This document shows, one piece after another, positions 1-8,639 of a DNA stretch of 64,000 bases. How positions within the stretch are numbered: the stretch's first letter is position 1; each line of letters begins with the position of its first letter. The stretch lies in the NCBI RefSeq assembly GCF_021129235.1, contig NZ_JAJOMA010000007.1:62001-126000 (forward strand), written 5' to 3'. The DNA comes from Kineosporia mesophila. GTDB taxonomy: Bacteria; Actinomycetota; Actinomycetes; Actinomycetales; Kineosporiaceae. The translations under genes and the position numbers were made by a program. The notes under the pieces were generated by a model. That model was not told where the DNA came from and made no database searches. It saw nothing but the letters and a program-made list of their open reading frames with translations.

Positions 1-1
1 G

Positions 2-373
2 ACGAACAAGACGCCGGATCAGTACGCCGACGACGCGGCCGAGGCGGTGCGGTCGCTGAACCACGCCACCTTGCGCACCGCCGGCGGGTACGTCTGGCCG
101 GCCGATGTGGACGCCGTGATTGCGCACTTGACCACGGCGGTTGCGGGCTCGGAGCAGGCACTACGGCAGGGCTATGGGTGGCTGGCGCGGGCGGCGAAGA
201 CCGGGGCGGTTGGGCATGACGCCGGCGCTGATGTGGCCGGCGAGATGGCGGTCTTGCGGACGGCGACGGGTGAGGCAATCGAACAGGTGCAGGTGCTGAC
301 GGCGCGGTTGAACGAGATGCGGCTAGTGACGGCGCATCTGACGGGTGTCATTGCGGATGGGGAGGGCAAGTGA
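2..373 (+). CDS. Small alpha-helical protein of the integrated element, 5' end cut by window edge
   Basis: The reading frame is open to the left window edge, so at least 123 residues are visible. Base 1 is G and the next codons read TNKTPDQY, so the true start may be an ATG just outside the window; the internal GTG at 47 is less likely. The protein is soluble, Ala-rich and predicted helical, with no motif I recognise. Its TGA overlaps the ATG of the next gene by one base (TGATG), so the two are probably translated together ahead of the FtsK-like translocase. Function unknown. Confidence 0.6.
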   Translation, partial: TNKTPDQYADDAAEAVRSLNHATLRTAGGYVWPADVDAVIAHLTTAVAGSEQALRQGYGWLARAAKTGAVGHDAGADVAGEMAVLRTATGEAIEQVQVLTARLNEMRLVTAHLTGVIADGEGK

Positions 374-1317
374 TGATCGAGAACACCAACCAGAGGACGC
401 GGGTCGAGGGGAGCCAACGTGCGTGGCCGGTGCTGCTGTTGGCCCTGCCGGCGTTCGTGGCGATCTGGTCGGGCTGGGTGGAGCTGGGCCGGCTGACCGG
501 GTTCGGTGAGGTGAAGCCGCTGCCCGGGATCTGGGACACCCTCACGATCGACACGGCGATCACGCTCCCGATTGGGGTGGAGACGTACGCGGCGTACGCG
601 CTGAACGTGTGGTTGGCCGGCGGCACCTCGGACAGGGCCACCCGGTTCGCCCGTGCCTCGGCGCTGGGGTCGCTGGCGCTGGGCGCGGCCGGTCAGGTCG
701 CCTACCACCTGATGTCGGCGGCCGGCATGGTCTCGGCACCCTGGCAGATCACCGCGGTGGTGGCCTGCCTGCCGGTGGCCGTGCTCGGGATGGGTGCCGC
801 CCTCCACCACCTGGTGACCGAGACAGCCGAGGTGACCGAGGGGCCGGCCGTGGTCGGGCCGAGCGTCGAGGGCGACGACCAGGGCGACGCGGCCGGGCCG
901 GATGACGCCGAGGTGTGGACCGAGCGGGCCGTGATCGTGAACGCGGTGCGGGAGCGGCACCCGTCCTGGCCGGCGGACGCGGTCGCCGAGATCGCCGAGG
1001 CCCTGGCGCCGACCGGGCACCTGCCGACCCCGGCGCCCCGGACCGTCCCTGCGGACGACCAGGGCGACACGGTCGCGGCCCGCAAGCCGCGGACGAGTGT
1101 CCGGGCGACGGCCGGCCGCAAGAGCGTCGGCACCGCGACCAAGGTGCACGAGCTGCGGGCCAAGCACCCGGAGTGGACGGTCGAGAAGATCGCTTCCCGC
1201 GTCGGTGTGACTGACCGCACCGTCCGCCGGCACCTCAACACCGCGCCGGCCGAGATCTCGGCCGAGACGTCCATCGACCTGCCCGCCACGGGCGAGCCGT
1301 CGGACCTGGCTGCCTGA
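373..1317 (+). CDS. Membrane protein with C-terminal helix-turn-helix, upstream of the translocase gene
   Basis: This 314-residue protein starts at ATG 373, which overlaps the previous stop; GTG 370 is an alternative. The first about 150 residues hold around four hydrophobic segments (from AWPVLLLALPAFVAIWSGW near residue 16 to about residue 140). An acidic linker follows, then a basic C-terminal part with a helix-turn-helix-like stretch near residues 250-295 (KIASRVGVTDRTVRRHL). Actinomycete conjugative elements often carry a membrane protein before the FtsK-type translocase, so a role in transfer or its control is plausible. That is inference from position; I cannot assign a family firmly (DUF2637-like was considered). 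Confidence 0.65.
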   Translation: MIENTNQRTRVEGSQRAWPVLLLALPAFVAIWSGWVELGRLTGFGEVKPLPGIWDTLTIDTAITLPIGVETYAAYALNVWLAGGTSDRATRFARASALGSLALGAAGQVAYHLMSAAGMVSAPWQITAVVACLPVAVLGMGAALHHLVTETAEVTEGPAVVGPSVEGDDQGDAAGPDDAEVWTERAVIVNAVRERHPSWPADAVAEIAEALAPTGHLPTPAPRTVPADDQGDTVAARKPRTSVRATAGRKSVGTATKVHELRAKHPEWTVEKIASRVGVTDRTVRRHLNTAPAEISAETSIDLPATGEPSDLAA

Positions 1318-1343
1318 TCACTGCTCACGGAAGGGGATGCATC

Positions 1344-3686
1344 ATGAGCAACGTTCACGAACCGCACGAACTCGCCCGGGCGACGGGGCAGGCGGGCCGG
1401 CCGGAGTACGGCACTCCCACCCCGGCGCCGCAGGTTGGGCCGGCGGGCGAGCTTGCATCGGTCCAGTGGTGGCCGGCCGCCGAGGACGACGCCGACCCGG
1501 ACACGGACCCGGACAACGACCCGGACAACCGGGCGGACACCGCCCCGGACGCTCCGGCCGTGCGGGAGGTGCTGGAGGGGCGTGTGTTGCCGCCCTTCCC
1601 GGCGGGTGGCGTGTCCGGGCCGATGTCCGGTGCGGTGTCCGGGGTGCGGGTGGTCAGGGCGATCATCACCAGCGATCGCAGCGTGTCCGCCTCCAAGGTG
1701 CTGGCCCGGCACGTCCTCTACGTCCCCGGCGGCGCCCTGAGCCTCACTAAACGGCTGTGGGAGGCCGGCACGACGTCGCGGCATCAGCGGATGATGCGGT
1801 CGGCGGAGCTGTCCGGCAACGCCGAGTTGCTGTCGGAGTGGGAGACCCGCGCCGAGGCGTTCCGCAACGCCCGGCACCGGCGCACGATGGATTGGATTGC
1901 CGCGCCCTTCGTCCTGGCCAAAGGGCTTATCGTCGGCACGTTCTCACTGTTCTTCTTCCTGCTCGGGCTGGGCATCCTGCTGGCCTGTGCCCGGCGGGAT
2001 GCCGGCGCGCTGCTGGGGCCGATCGTGGCGTTCCTGGCCGTGGTGAACGTGCTGGCGATCGTGGTCACGGTGGCGTGGACGCCCCTGGTCGTGGCGTTCC
2101 CGTGGATCGTGGTGGCGGCGCTGTGGAATGAGGGACGCCGTCGGTCGCCGATGCCGTCCTGGCTGGCAACCGCGTCCGAGGCGGATGTCGATGTGGCCAT
2201 TGATGAGCGCACGATCGCTCAAGCTCTCCTGGCGCTGCGGATCCCGCAGATCACGGCGGCGCTGAAAGTGGCTCCGTTGCAGTTCATCACTCCGGCCCGC
2301 CGAGACGGGCGGGGGACGCACGCGGTCGTTCGTCTGCCGGCCGGGGTGACGGCCGAGCAGGTCGCCACGAAACGGGCCCAGTTGGCCGGCGGGCTGTACC
2401 GGCAGGCCAAGGAGGTATGGCCGACCACCGGCGCCGAGGCCGGCATCCTCGACCTGTGGGCGGCCGACAAAGGCGCCCTGGCCGACGGCGCGGGGGAGTA
2501 CCCGCTGCTGAGCGAGGGCAAGTGCGACGTGTTCAAGGGCGTGCCGTTCGGCAAGACCCTGCGCGGTGAGCCGGTGGTCGCCCCGATCATGGAGCGCAAC
2601 ACCATCGGCGGCGGGATGCCCGGGCAGGGCAAGTCGTCCGCGGCCCGGGATGTGTTCGCCGGCGCTGCCCTCGACCCCACGGCCGAGCTACGGATCTGGG
2701 TGCCTGACGCCAACTTCGATTTCGAGGCGTTCAAGCCCCGGTGCTCCCGGTACGTGATGGGCGCCGAGGACGAGAAGCTCGAGCAGATCGTGCAAGATCT
2801 GCGCGACCTCCATTCCGAGGTTCAGGCCCGGGGCGAGCTGCTGGTCAAGTACCAGGTTCCCTCGGTGACCAGGGAGCTTGCCTCCAAGGATGTCGGGTTG
2901 CACCCGCTGCTGTGCCTGCTGGAAGAGGCACACGTCCTGATCCAGCACCCCGACTTGGGCAAGGAGGCATCCCGGCTGCTGGTCGACATCGTGCGGCTCG
3001 GGCGCAAGCGCGGCATCCATCTGTTCGTCTCCACGCAGGCCCCGACCAAGGACTCCATGCCGCGTGACGTCACCCGAAACTGCTCCAACGGAATTGCTTT
3101 CGCCGTCGGGGACCACGTCGCCAACGACGCCTTGCTCGGACAGGGTGCCTTCCGTGCCGGCCACCGGGCAACCGAGCTGATCCCGGGCACCGACCGGGGA
3201 ACCGCTGTGGTCAAGGGGTTCTCGGGGCAGCGATCCGAGATCGTGCAGGTCTACTTCATCGACGTCGACAAGGACAACGACCAGATCACCCCAATCATCG
3301 AACGCGCCATGAAGGCCATCGCCGACCGCGGCCGGGCCGTGCCCGGCACCGGCAGAACCCGCCCGATCGCTGCTGCGCCGGCGGTCCGGGATCTGCTGGC
3401 CGATCTCGACCAGGTGCTCGGCGCCGACCCGGTGCCGGCCGCCGACGTCCCCGCGCTGCTGGCCCGGGCGTTCCCCGGCTGGCGCCCGTACCGGGAGCTG
3501 AACGGCAAGAGCCTGCGGGCGATCCTGGCCAACCAGCACGGCATCAAGGTCCCCTCGACCGGCAACCGCTACCCCCTCGATCCCGCTACCGTCCGTGACG
3601 CCATCGCCCGCCGGCCCGACCCCGGAACCGCCGGCCGATCCGGCGACGGCGAGGACGGCGAACCCCCGGCACTGCTGGCCAGTTAG
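1344..3686 (+). CDS. FtsK/SpoIIIE-type DNA translocase (TraB-like conjugation protein)
   Basis: This 780-residue protein has a good ribosome site (AAGGGG) before ATG 1344. An acidic, Asp/Pro-rich N-terminus is followed by two or three membrane segments at about residues 190-260, then a cytoplasmic ATPase. The Walker A motif GGGMPGQGKSS lies near residue 423 and a Walker B-like LCLLEEAHVL near residue 527. FtsK-type ATPases in pSAM2-like elements move double-stranded DNA between mycelial cells as a hexameric pump, without a relaxase. Size, topology and place upstream of rep-xis-int fit that role. A small basic tail at about residues 690-780 may be a winged DNA-binding domain. Confidence in FtsK-like translocase is high; TraB orthology is inferred. 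Confidence 0.85.
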   Translation: MSNVHEPHELARATGQAGRPEYGTPTPAPQVGPAGELASVQWWPAAEDDADPDTDPDNDPDNRADTAPDAPAVREVLEGRVLPPFPAGGVSGPMSGAVSGVRVVRAIITSDRSVSASKVLARHVLYVPGGALSLTKRLWEAGTTSRHQRMMRSAELSGNAELLSEWETRAEAFRNARHRRTMDWIAAPFVLAKGLIVGTFSLFFFLLGLGILLACARRDAGALLGPIVAFLAVVNVLAIVVTVAWTPLVVAFPWIVVAALWNEGRRRSPMPSWLATASEADVDVAIDERTIAQALLALRIPQITAALKVAPLQFITPARRDGRGTHAVVRLPAGVTAEQVATKRAQLAGGLYRQAKEVWPTTGAEAGILDLWAADKGALADGAGEYPLLSEGKCDVFKGVPFGKTLRGEPVVAPIMERNTIGGGMPGQGKSSAARDVFAGAALDPTAELRIWVPDANFDFEAFKPRCSRYVMGAEDEKLEQIVQDLRDLHSEVQARGELLVKYQVPSVTRELASKDVGLHPLLCLLEEAHVLIQHPDLGKEASRLLVDIVRLGRKRGIHLFVSTQAPTKDSMPRDVTRNCSNGIAFAVGDHVANDALLGQGAFRAGHRATELIPGTDRGTAVVKGFSGQRSEIVQVYFIDVDKDNDQITPIIERAMKAIADRGRAVPGTGRTRPIAAAPAVRDLLADLDQVLGADPVPAADVPALLARAFPGWRPYRELNGKSLRAILANQHGIKVPSTGNRYPLDPATVRDAIARRPDPGTAGRSGDGEDGEPPALLAS

Positions 3687-3702
3687 CCGGCCAGGACGGG
3701 CG

Positions 3703-3729
3703 CCGAAACGGCTCTCAGCGCCGTTTCGG
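3703..3729 (+). terminator. Hairpin after the translocase gene
   Basis: Ten-base-pair arms (CCGAAACGGC and GCCGTTTCGG) around a 7-base loop begin 16 bases after the translocase stop. No T-run follows, so it may act as a weak or factor-dependent terminator or as an mRNA 3'-end stabiliser. Confidence 0.5.
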
Positions 3730-3748
3730 GACGCTGACCAGCACCGAT

Positions 3749-3858
3749 CTAACGGGGTTAACTCCTAACTCCTTGCAGCTCAGACCCAACATTGCCATCC
3801 ACGGGTGGCGGGTTAGGAACCTAACCCGCCACCGGTGTGGCTAACCACGCCCATAACC
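3749..3858. promoter_or_regulatory. Palindrome and CTAAC repeats: candidate operator or replication origin
   Basis: This gene-free stretch holds a near-perfect 30-bp palindrome at 3804-3833: 14-bp arms GGTGGCGGGTTAGG and CCTAACCCGCCACC around AA. The core pentamer CTAAC (or GTTAG) recurs at 3749, 3765, 3812, 3821 and 3841, with GTTAAC at 3757 and ATAACCC at 3852. Such clustered short repeats are typical of repressor operators or replication-initiator iterons. It lies between the transfer and replication genes, so either role fits. Confidence 0.55.
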
Positions 3859-3894
3859 CGCCCGACGCCCCTGCCCTGGGGCACGGAGGTCACC

Positions 3895-4191
3895 ATGAGC
3901 ACCGCCGGAACATTCCTGATCCTGGTCGCCATTGGTTACGCACTGTTGTACGCGCTGGCCTGTCTGATCTTCCCGTTCCGAGCCTGCAAGCACTGCCACG
4001 GACGCGGCACCCGACAGAACCGGCTGATCGGCGGCGGGTTTCGCCAGTGCACCCGATGCGCCGGCACCGGCCGCGCGATCCGACCGGGCCGAAAGGTGCT
4101 GGAAAAGCTGAACACCGACCCCTCCGGCCGCTGGTCGAAGATCACCGGCGACCCACGTCCCCTCACCCCGCGCCGCCGTCGCCGGTGGTGA
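3895..4191 (+). CDS. Small membrane protein with DnaJ-type zinc-finger repeats
   Basis: This 98-residue protein is best started at ATG 3895, which has a strong ribosome site (ACGGAGG) 7 bases upstream; the frame is open further upstream but without a convincing start. One membrane segment spans about residues 4-24 (LILVAIGYALLYALACLIF). It is followed by two CxxCxGxG units (CKHCHGRG and CTRCAGTG), the zinc-binding repeats of DnaJ central domains. A very basic tail closes it. There is no J domain, so it is not a Hsp70 co-chaperone by itself. Related small proteins occur in actinomycete mobile elements; its job is unknown. Confidence 0.7.
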   Translation: MSTAGTFLILVAIGYALLYALACLIFPFRACKHCHGRGTRQNRLIGGGFRQCTRCAGTGRAIRPGRKVLEKLNTDPSGRWSKITGDPRPLTPRRRRRW

Positions 4192-4249
4192 CTCCGTGAC
4201 CGCAACCCGACCCAAGGCCCCGTCAGTGCTCACGCCAAAAGGATTCAGG

Positions 4250-5551
4250 ATGAACGCATCACGGGCCGTCGTCGCCCTTGCTTCGGCGCAGAATCGACCT
4301 GAACACCAGCCCCATGCAGATGGCTGCCACCACACGCAGGCTGCCGGTAACCAGCGCTCCACTGAGGAAATCGTCAAGGGCAACCAGAGCGAGGCCGAGG
4401 CAGCCCGCGATGGCGCTGAACCAGAGAAGCCGGCGCATCCACGGATCCAGATCTCGCCGGGGTCGATCAACGCTCATGAGCCGGACCGTACCGGCCAGGA
4501 CGCCGGCCGCACCCTGGCCGGCCGAAATTGCACCGAGCGAGGCCCTGCCGGCGCGGCTCGCCGTGAGGCCCTGGTCGCCGCGGTACTGGCCCACGCCGAG
4601 CGAGGCTGGCATGTCTTCCCCCTGCGGGCGGACGACAAGCGGCCGGCCTTCCCCGACCATGCCGAGGCGCGATGCGCCGGCCGGGATCCGCGATGCCGGC
4701 GGGCTGGGCGGCATGTGTCGTGGGAGGAACGCGCCACCACCGACCCGGCCCGGATCCGCGCGGCGTGGACGTCGGCGCCGTACGGGATCGGGATCGCCAC
4801 CGGCCCGTCCGGTCTGCTGGTCATCGACCTCGACCAGCCCAAGCCCGACCCGGCCGGAGCTATCGCGCTCCCGCCGGCCGAGTGGGCCGAGCCCGGGATC
4901 CTCGACGGCGGAGACGTGTTCGCCCTGCTGTGCCAGCGGGCCGGCCACCCGGCACCGTGGGACACCTACGCGACCCGTACCGGCTCCGGTGGGACGCACC
5001 TGTACTTCACCGCGCCCACCGGTCCCGAGGCGCCGGAGCTGCGGTGCACCGCTGGGCACCTGGCATGGCTGATCGACACCCGCGCCCACGGCGGCTACGT
5101 CGTCGCGGCACCCTCGACCGTCGCCGGCCGCGCCTACGTCGCCGAGGACGACACCGCCGAGCCGGCGCCGCTGCCCGGATGGCTAACCGAGGCACTGACG
5201 CCCCGGCCGCTGCCGGTGCAAGCCCCGACCCCGATCCACCTGCGGGCCGGCGCGGGCGACCGGGCCGGCGCTTACCTCGAAGCCGCGGTGAACCGGGCGG
5301 CCGAGGCGGTGCGCGCCTCGGGCCACGGGCAGCACAACCGGGCGCTCTACGGCGCCGCGGTGCAGCTTGGGCAGCTCGTCGCCGGCGGTGCCCTGCCCGC
5401 CGGCCAGGTGTACGCCGCGCTGATGCCGGCTGCGACCGCGGTGGGGCAGTCCGAGGCCGAGGCCACCCGCACGATCGCTTCCGGCCTGCGTGCTGGCGCC
5501 AAGCGTCCCCGCACCCTGCCCATCGAATCCAGCACCGGAGTTGCCGCGTGA
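4250..5551 (+). CDS. Prim-pol domain replication protein (bifunctional DNA primase/polymerase type)
   Basis: From ATG 4250 (preceded by AAAAGGATTCAGG) the protein has 433 residues; GTG 4196 is an alternative start. The conserved part begins near residue 105 (RREALVAAVLAHAERGWHVF) and matches the archaeo-eukaryotic primase fold of actinomycete and phage prim-pol proteins: the metal-binding pair in VIDLDQP near residue 193, GTHLYF near 248, and DTRAHGGYVVAAPS near 276. It probably starts element replication by priming. The first about 75 residues lie opposite an oppositely oriented membrane-protein gene (4259-4477) and look like non-native sequence, yet no ATG, GTG or TTG exists in frame just after it, so the true start is unresolved. 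Its stop overlaps the next start (GTGA). Confidence 0.75.
   Translation: MNASRAVVALASAQNRPEHQPHADGCHHTQAAGNQRSTEEIVKGNQSEAEAARDGAEPEKPAHPRIQISPGSINAHEPDRTGQDAGRTLAGRNCTERGPAGAARREALVAAVLAHAERGWHVFPLRADDKRPAFPDHAEARCAGRDPRCRRAGRHVSWEERATTDPARIRAAWTSAPYGIGIATGPSGLLVIDLDQPKPDPAGAIALPPAEWAEPGILDGGDVFALLCQRAGHPAPWDTYATRTGSGGTHLYFTAPTGPEAPELRCTAGHLAWLIDTRAHGGYVVAAPSTVAGRAYVAEDDTAEPAPLPGWLTEALTPRPLPVQAPTPIHLRAGAGDRAGAYLEAAVNRAAEAVRASGHGQHNRALYGAAVQLGQLVAGGALPAGQVYAALMPAATAVGQSEAEATRTIASGLRAGAKRPRTLPIESSTGVAA
4259..4477 (-). CDS. Antisense small membrane protein (72 residues) inside the prim-pol N-terminal region
   Basis: Read on the minus strand from ATG 4477, this gives a compact 72-residue protein with two convincing hydrophobic helices (about residues 18-37 and 41-60), a charged N-terminus (MSVDRPRRDLDPWMRRLL) and a basic-acidic tail (RSILRRSKGDDGP). 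Third codon positions on this strand are at least as GC-rich as those of the overlapping plus-strand frame. No clear ribosome site is seen. It lies entirely under the weakly conserved N-terminus of the prim-pol frame, so one of the two readings is probably not translated here, or the genes truly overlap. Small membrane proteins near spd genes are common in such elements; function unknown. Confidence 0.55.
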   Translation of the reverse strand: MSVDRPRRDLDPWMRRLLWFSAIAGCLGLALVALDDFLSGALVTGSLRVVAAICMGLVFRSILRRSKGDDGP

Positions 5552-6633
5552 TCGACCAGACCGCACCCCAGACCCAGCCCGACACCGGGCAGTCCGGCCG
5601 GCACCTCCAGGCCGTTGACCCCGACCAGCCTCGGGTATGGCGCCCGCAGCTCTGGTCGGCCGACCAGATCATGGCGACCGAGTTCCCGCCCCCGAAGTGG
5701 GCCGTGCCTGGCCTGATCTGTGAGGGCGTGTCGCTGCTGGCCGGCCCGCCGAAGGTGGCCAAGTCGTGGATGCTGCTGGCCGTTTCCCTGGCTGTCGCCT
5801 CGGGCGGTATGGCGCTGGGCTCGATCCCGGTTCGGCCCGGGCCGGTGCTGTACCTGGCGCTGGAAGACACTCCGCGCCGGCTGAAGTCCCGGATGGGGCA
5901 GCTTCTCGGCGACCGGCCCGCGCCGGCCGGCCTGCACCTGGCCACCGAGTGGCCCACCATGCCGCAGGGCGGAGACGCTGCGATCGCGGCGTGGTTGGAC
6001 GCTCACCCTGATGCCCGGATGATCGGGATCGACGTGTTCGCCAAGGTTCGGGGGATCGCGCCTCCGTCGCTGTCGGCTTACGACGCCGATTACGCCGCGG
6101 TTGGGCGGATTAAGCGGATTGCCGACAACTACGGCGTTGCTATCGTCCTGATTCACCACGTCCGGAAGGCCGGATCGGACGATTTCCTCCAAGAAGTCAG
6201 CGGCACCAACGGAATTGCCGGCGCCGCTGATGCGACCTTGATCCTCAAGCGTCCCCGGGGACAGGCGGACGGCACGCTGTCCATCACCGGCCGCGACGTC
6301 GAAGAGACCGAGATCGCCCTTACCCACGATTCGGAAACCGGGCACTGGGTGAAGATGGATCGGCCGGCCGATGAGGTGAAGCTCGGCGACACCCGCGCCG
6401 CCATTCTGAAATGCCTGCGGGAGAGCACAAAGCCGCTCGGGCCTACGGCGATCGCCGAGGCGACCGGGATCAAGGGCGAGACGGTCAAGAAGACCTGTCA
6501 GCGGATGAACGACGCTGGGCAGATCTGGCCGGCCACCGGCGGACGGTACACGGCGCCGGCGCCCGGATCGGCGCCGTTGCCTGGTGTCGAGGGGAGAGTC
6601 CCTGCCGTCCCCGGTGTCCCCGAATCGCTCTGA
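5548..6633 (+). CDS. RecA-like/AAA_25 ATPase, RepA-type replicative helicase
   Basis: This 361-residue protein starts at GTG 5548, overlapping the prim-pol stop (GTGA). A RecA-like P-loop LLAGPPKVAKSW lies near residues 62-74, a Walker B-type MIGIDVFAKV near 158, and LIHHVRK near 200, the pattern of RepA/DnaB-like AAA_25 helicases. The C-terminus (about 280-330) is a winged helix (GPTAIAEATGIKGETVKKTC). The close coupling with the prim-pol indicates a two-gene replication module for the element: priming plus helicase activity. An open frame reaches upstream to 4672 but that part is the shadow of the prim-pol gene. Confidence 0.8.
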   Translation: MIDQTAPQTQPDTGQSGRHLQAVDPDQPRVWRPQLWSADQIMATEFPPPKWAVPGLICEGVSLLAGPPKVAKSWMLLAVSLAVASGGMALGSIPVRPGPVLYLALEDTPRRLKSRMGQLLGDRPAPAGLHLATEWPTMPQGGDAAIAAWLDAHPDARMIGIDVFAKVRGIAPPSLSAYDADYAAVGRIKRIADNYGVAIVLIHHVRKAGSDDFLQEVSGTNGIAGAADATLILKRPRGQADGTLSITGRDVEETEIALTHDSETGHWVKMDRPADEVKLGDTRAAILKCLRESTKPLGPTAIAEATGIKGETVKKTCQRMNDAGQIWPATGGRYTAPAPGSAPLPGVEGRVPAVPGVPESL

Positions 6634-6704
6634 TCAGCAGGAACACCCGCACTGCGGGGACGCCCGTCCGCGAGGCGTCCCCGGAAGACGCTCCGGAGGG
6701 CACG

Positions 6705-7016
6705 ATGCGTTCAGAGAAGAACCACGCTGATCTCTACTCACCGGCTGAAGCTGCCGCCGCTCTCGGATGCTCGGAGTGGTGGATCAAGGAACAGGCTCGG
6801 CGCCGGCGGATTCCGTTCGCTTGGATCGGCGGAAGCTACCGGTTCACCGCCGAGCACCTGATCGAAATTGTTGCTATCTGCGAGGTTCGGCCGATCGATA
6901 GCGCCGAGCAGACCACAACGCGCCGCCGCGCGACACCGGGGCAGGCGGCCTCATTGCGGCTGGTCGACCGCTTGGTGGCCAAGCAACCCCGGCGCGCCGG
7001 TCCAGCCGCTGCCTGA
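6705..7016 (+). CDS. Excisionase-like helix-turn-helix protein
   Basis: This 103-residue protein starts at ATG 6705 with a strong ribosome site (GGAGGG). A MerR/Xis-type winged helix covers about residues 8-55 (YSPAEAAAALGCSEWWIKEQ followed by RIPFAWIGGSYRF), the fold of recombination directionality factors. The rest is a basic, poorly conserved tail. It lies 35 bases before the integrase gene, the usual xis-int order of pSAM2-type elements, so it probably bends att DNA to favour excision. Confidence 0.8.
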   Translation: MRSEKNHADLYSPAEAAAALGCSEWWIKEQARRRRIPFAWIGGSYRFTAEHLIEIVAICEVRPIDSAEQTTTRRRATPGQAASLRLVDRLVAKQPRRAGPAAA

Positions 7017-7051
7017 GCACTGAATCACCGCACCACGAAAGGAAAAACGCT

Positions 7052-8572
7052 GTGGGATTTGCCGAGAAGCGCGGGGACTACTGGCGCGGTCGCTACAAGA
7101 AGGCGCCCGGTCAGTACGGCACGGTGGCCGATGAGCGAGGCGACACCATTCGGTTCCGCACGAAGCGAGAAGCTGAGGCGGCAGCGAACGATGTGGAGAG
7201 CAAAGCCCGGGCCGGCACCCTGCGGGATCGTTCGGCCGGCCGCGAGACGTTCGGCCACTACGTCAACCGTTGGTACGCGGTGCAGGATCTCGCGGCATCC
7301 ACGATGGAGAACTATCGGCGGCATATCGAGTCCCACCTCTTGCCCGCCCTCGAAGACAATCCGGTGGGCGACATTTCAGCCTCGGATATCGCGTTGTGGG
7401 AGAAGCGGGAACGCGCGGCCGGTTACGCCGCGTCCAGCGTGAAGACGTGGCGCGCGACGCTACACCTGATCCTTTCCGATGCGGTCGAGGAAGGATTACG
7501 GGCAGACAACCCCGCCGCCGTCCGGCGGGGTTGAGGCCGGCGCGCGGGACGGTCCCGGAACCGTGGCCCGGAAAAGCCGGTGACGGAAGCCCTCGGGCTG
7601 CTGCTGATTGCCGAGCGAACCGCACTGCTGTCGGGCCGGGATGATGAATTCGTGGCCGTGATCCTCGCGGGTTACACCGGGATGCGGTGGGGCGAGTTGG
7701 TCGGTCTGGAAACCCAATTCGTGCGTCCGACCAACGTCCGGGTGGAATGGCAGCTTTACGAGCTGGGAACCGGGGAGCTGCATCGGTGCCCGCCGAAGGA
7801 TGACTCTCACCGCACGATCGATACCCCGGAATGGCTGGGGGAGCTGGTGACGTCCCACATCGCCCGCACCAGGCCGGCCGCCTGTCGGTGCCACGGGCTG
7901 CGGTACGTCTTCAGTGGTCATCGGGCCGCGAACGGCTCGGCCCGACAGCAGGGACCGACCATGGTCGATGTGGCCCGGCGGGCCGGCATCTCGACCGGCA
8001 CGGTGTCGAACGTCCTCAATCGCCCCGACACCGTGCCGGCCGCGACCCGGGAGAAGGTGGCCGGCGCCCTGGCCGAGCTGAACTACGTGCGGGGCGGGAG
8101 CGCCGGCGAGCTGGCCGCTCATTGGCGACGCTCAGGATTCGGCGCCTGGCTGTTTCAGCCGGCTACGACCGGCGCCTATCCCAAGCGGGCGCCGGCAGAG
8201 GCGCACCCGGTGCCGATTCTCGGCGAACCGTGGCCAGGCATCCCCCTGCGCGGTCGAGGTGCCTCAAGCCGCGCTGACGCCTGCTGGCTGCCCATCGCGC
8301 CGGGGCTGACGCCTCACGGTCTGCGGCACACGCACAAGACCCTGATGTTGGAGCTCGGCATCCCGCCGAAGCTGATGGATGAGCGCATGGGCCACGCGGA
8401 CGGCTCGGTTCAGGCTCGCTACTCGCACGTCACGGCTGAGATGCGTCGGAGGCTGCTTACGGCGCTTACGGATCTGTGGGCCGAGTCACTGGAGAGGCGC
8501 CGGGCGATCAGCCCGAGCTCCCCGGTCGCCGCGCTCGACGCGCTGCTCAAAGACCCTGGTCGGGAGAGCTGA
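7052..8572 (+). pseudogene. Tyrosine integrase interrupted by an in-frame TGA, with an internal LacI-type HTH
   Basis: The frame runs 7052-8572 with a single stop, TGA at 7532-7534. The two parts (160 residues, and 330 residues from GTG 7580) are in the same frame, so this is a nonsense change, most simply CGA to TGA in a basic linker (VRRG-stop-GRRAGRSRNRGPEK). Part one has the arm-binding and SAM-like core-binding domains. Part two has the catalytic residues: Arg in YTGMRWGEL, HGLRHTHKT, GHADGS, and Tyr in QARYSHV. Between the first Arg and HxxR sits a complete LacI-type HTH (DVARRAGISTGTVSNVLNRP, codons about 303-347). The integrase would act at the adjacent tRNA-Pro. It is inactive unless the stop is read through, the halves assemble, or the base is a sequencing error. 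Confidence 0.8.
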
Positions 8573-8639
8573 GTTCTCCCCAAAACCAAGATCATCTCCC
8601 CAGATTCTCCCGAGAGGGCCATTCGGGGTGCCAAACCAC

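Noticed and set aside
4672-5547. Upstream extension of the RepA-like helicase frame
   Set aside because: It is the out-of-frame shadow of the prim-pol gene; the helicase starts at GTG 5548 overlapping the prim-pol stop.
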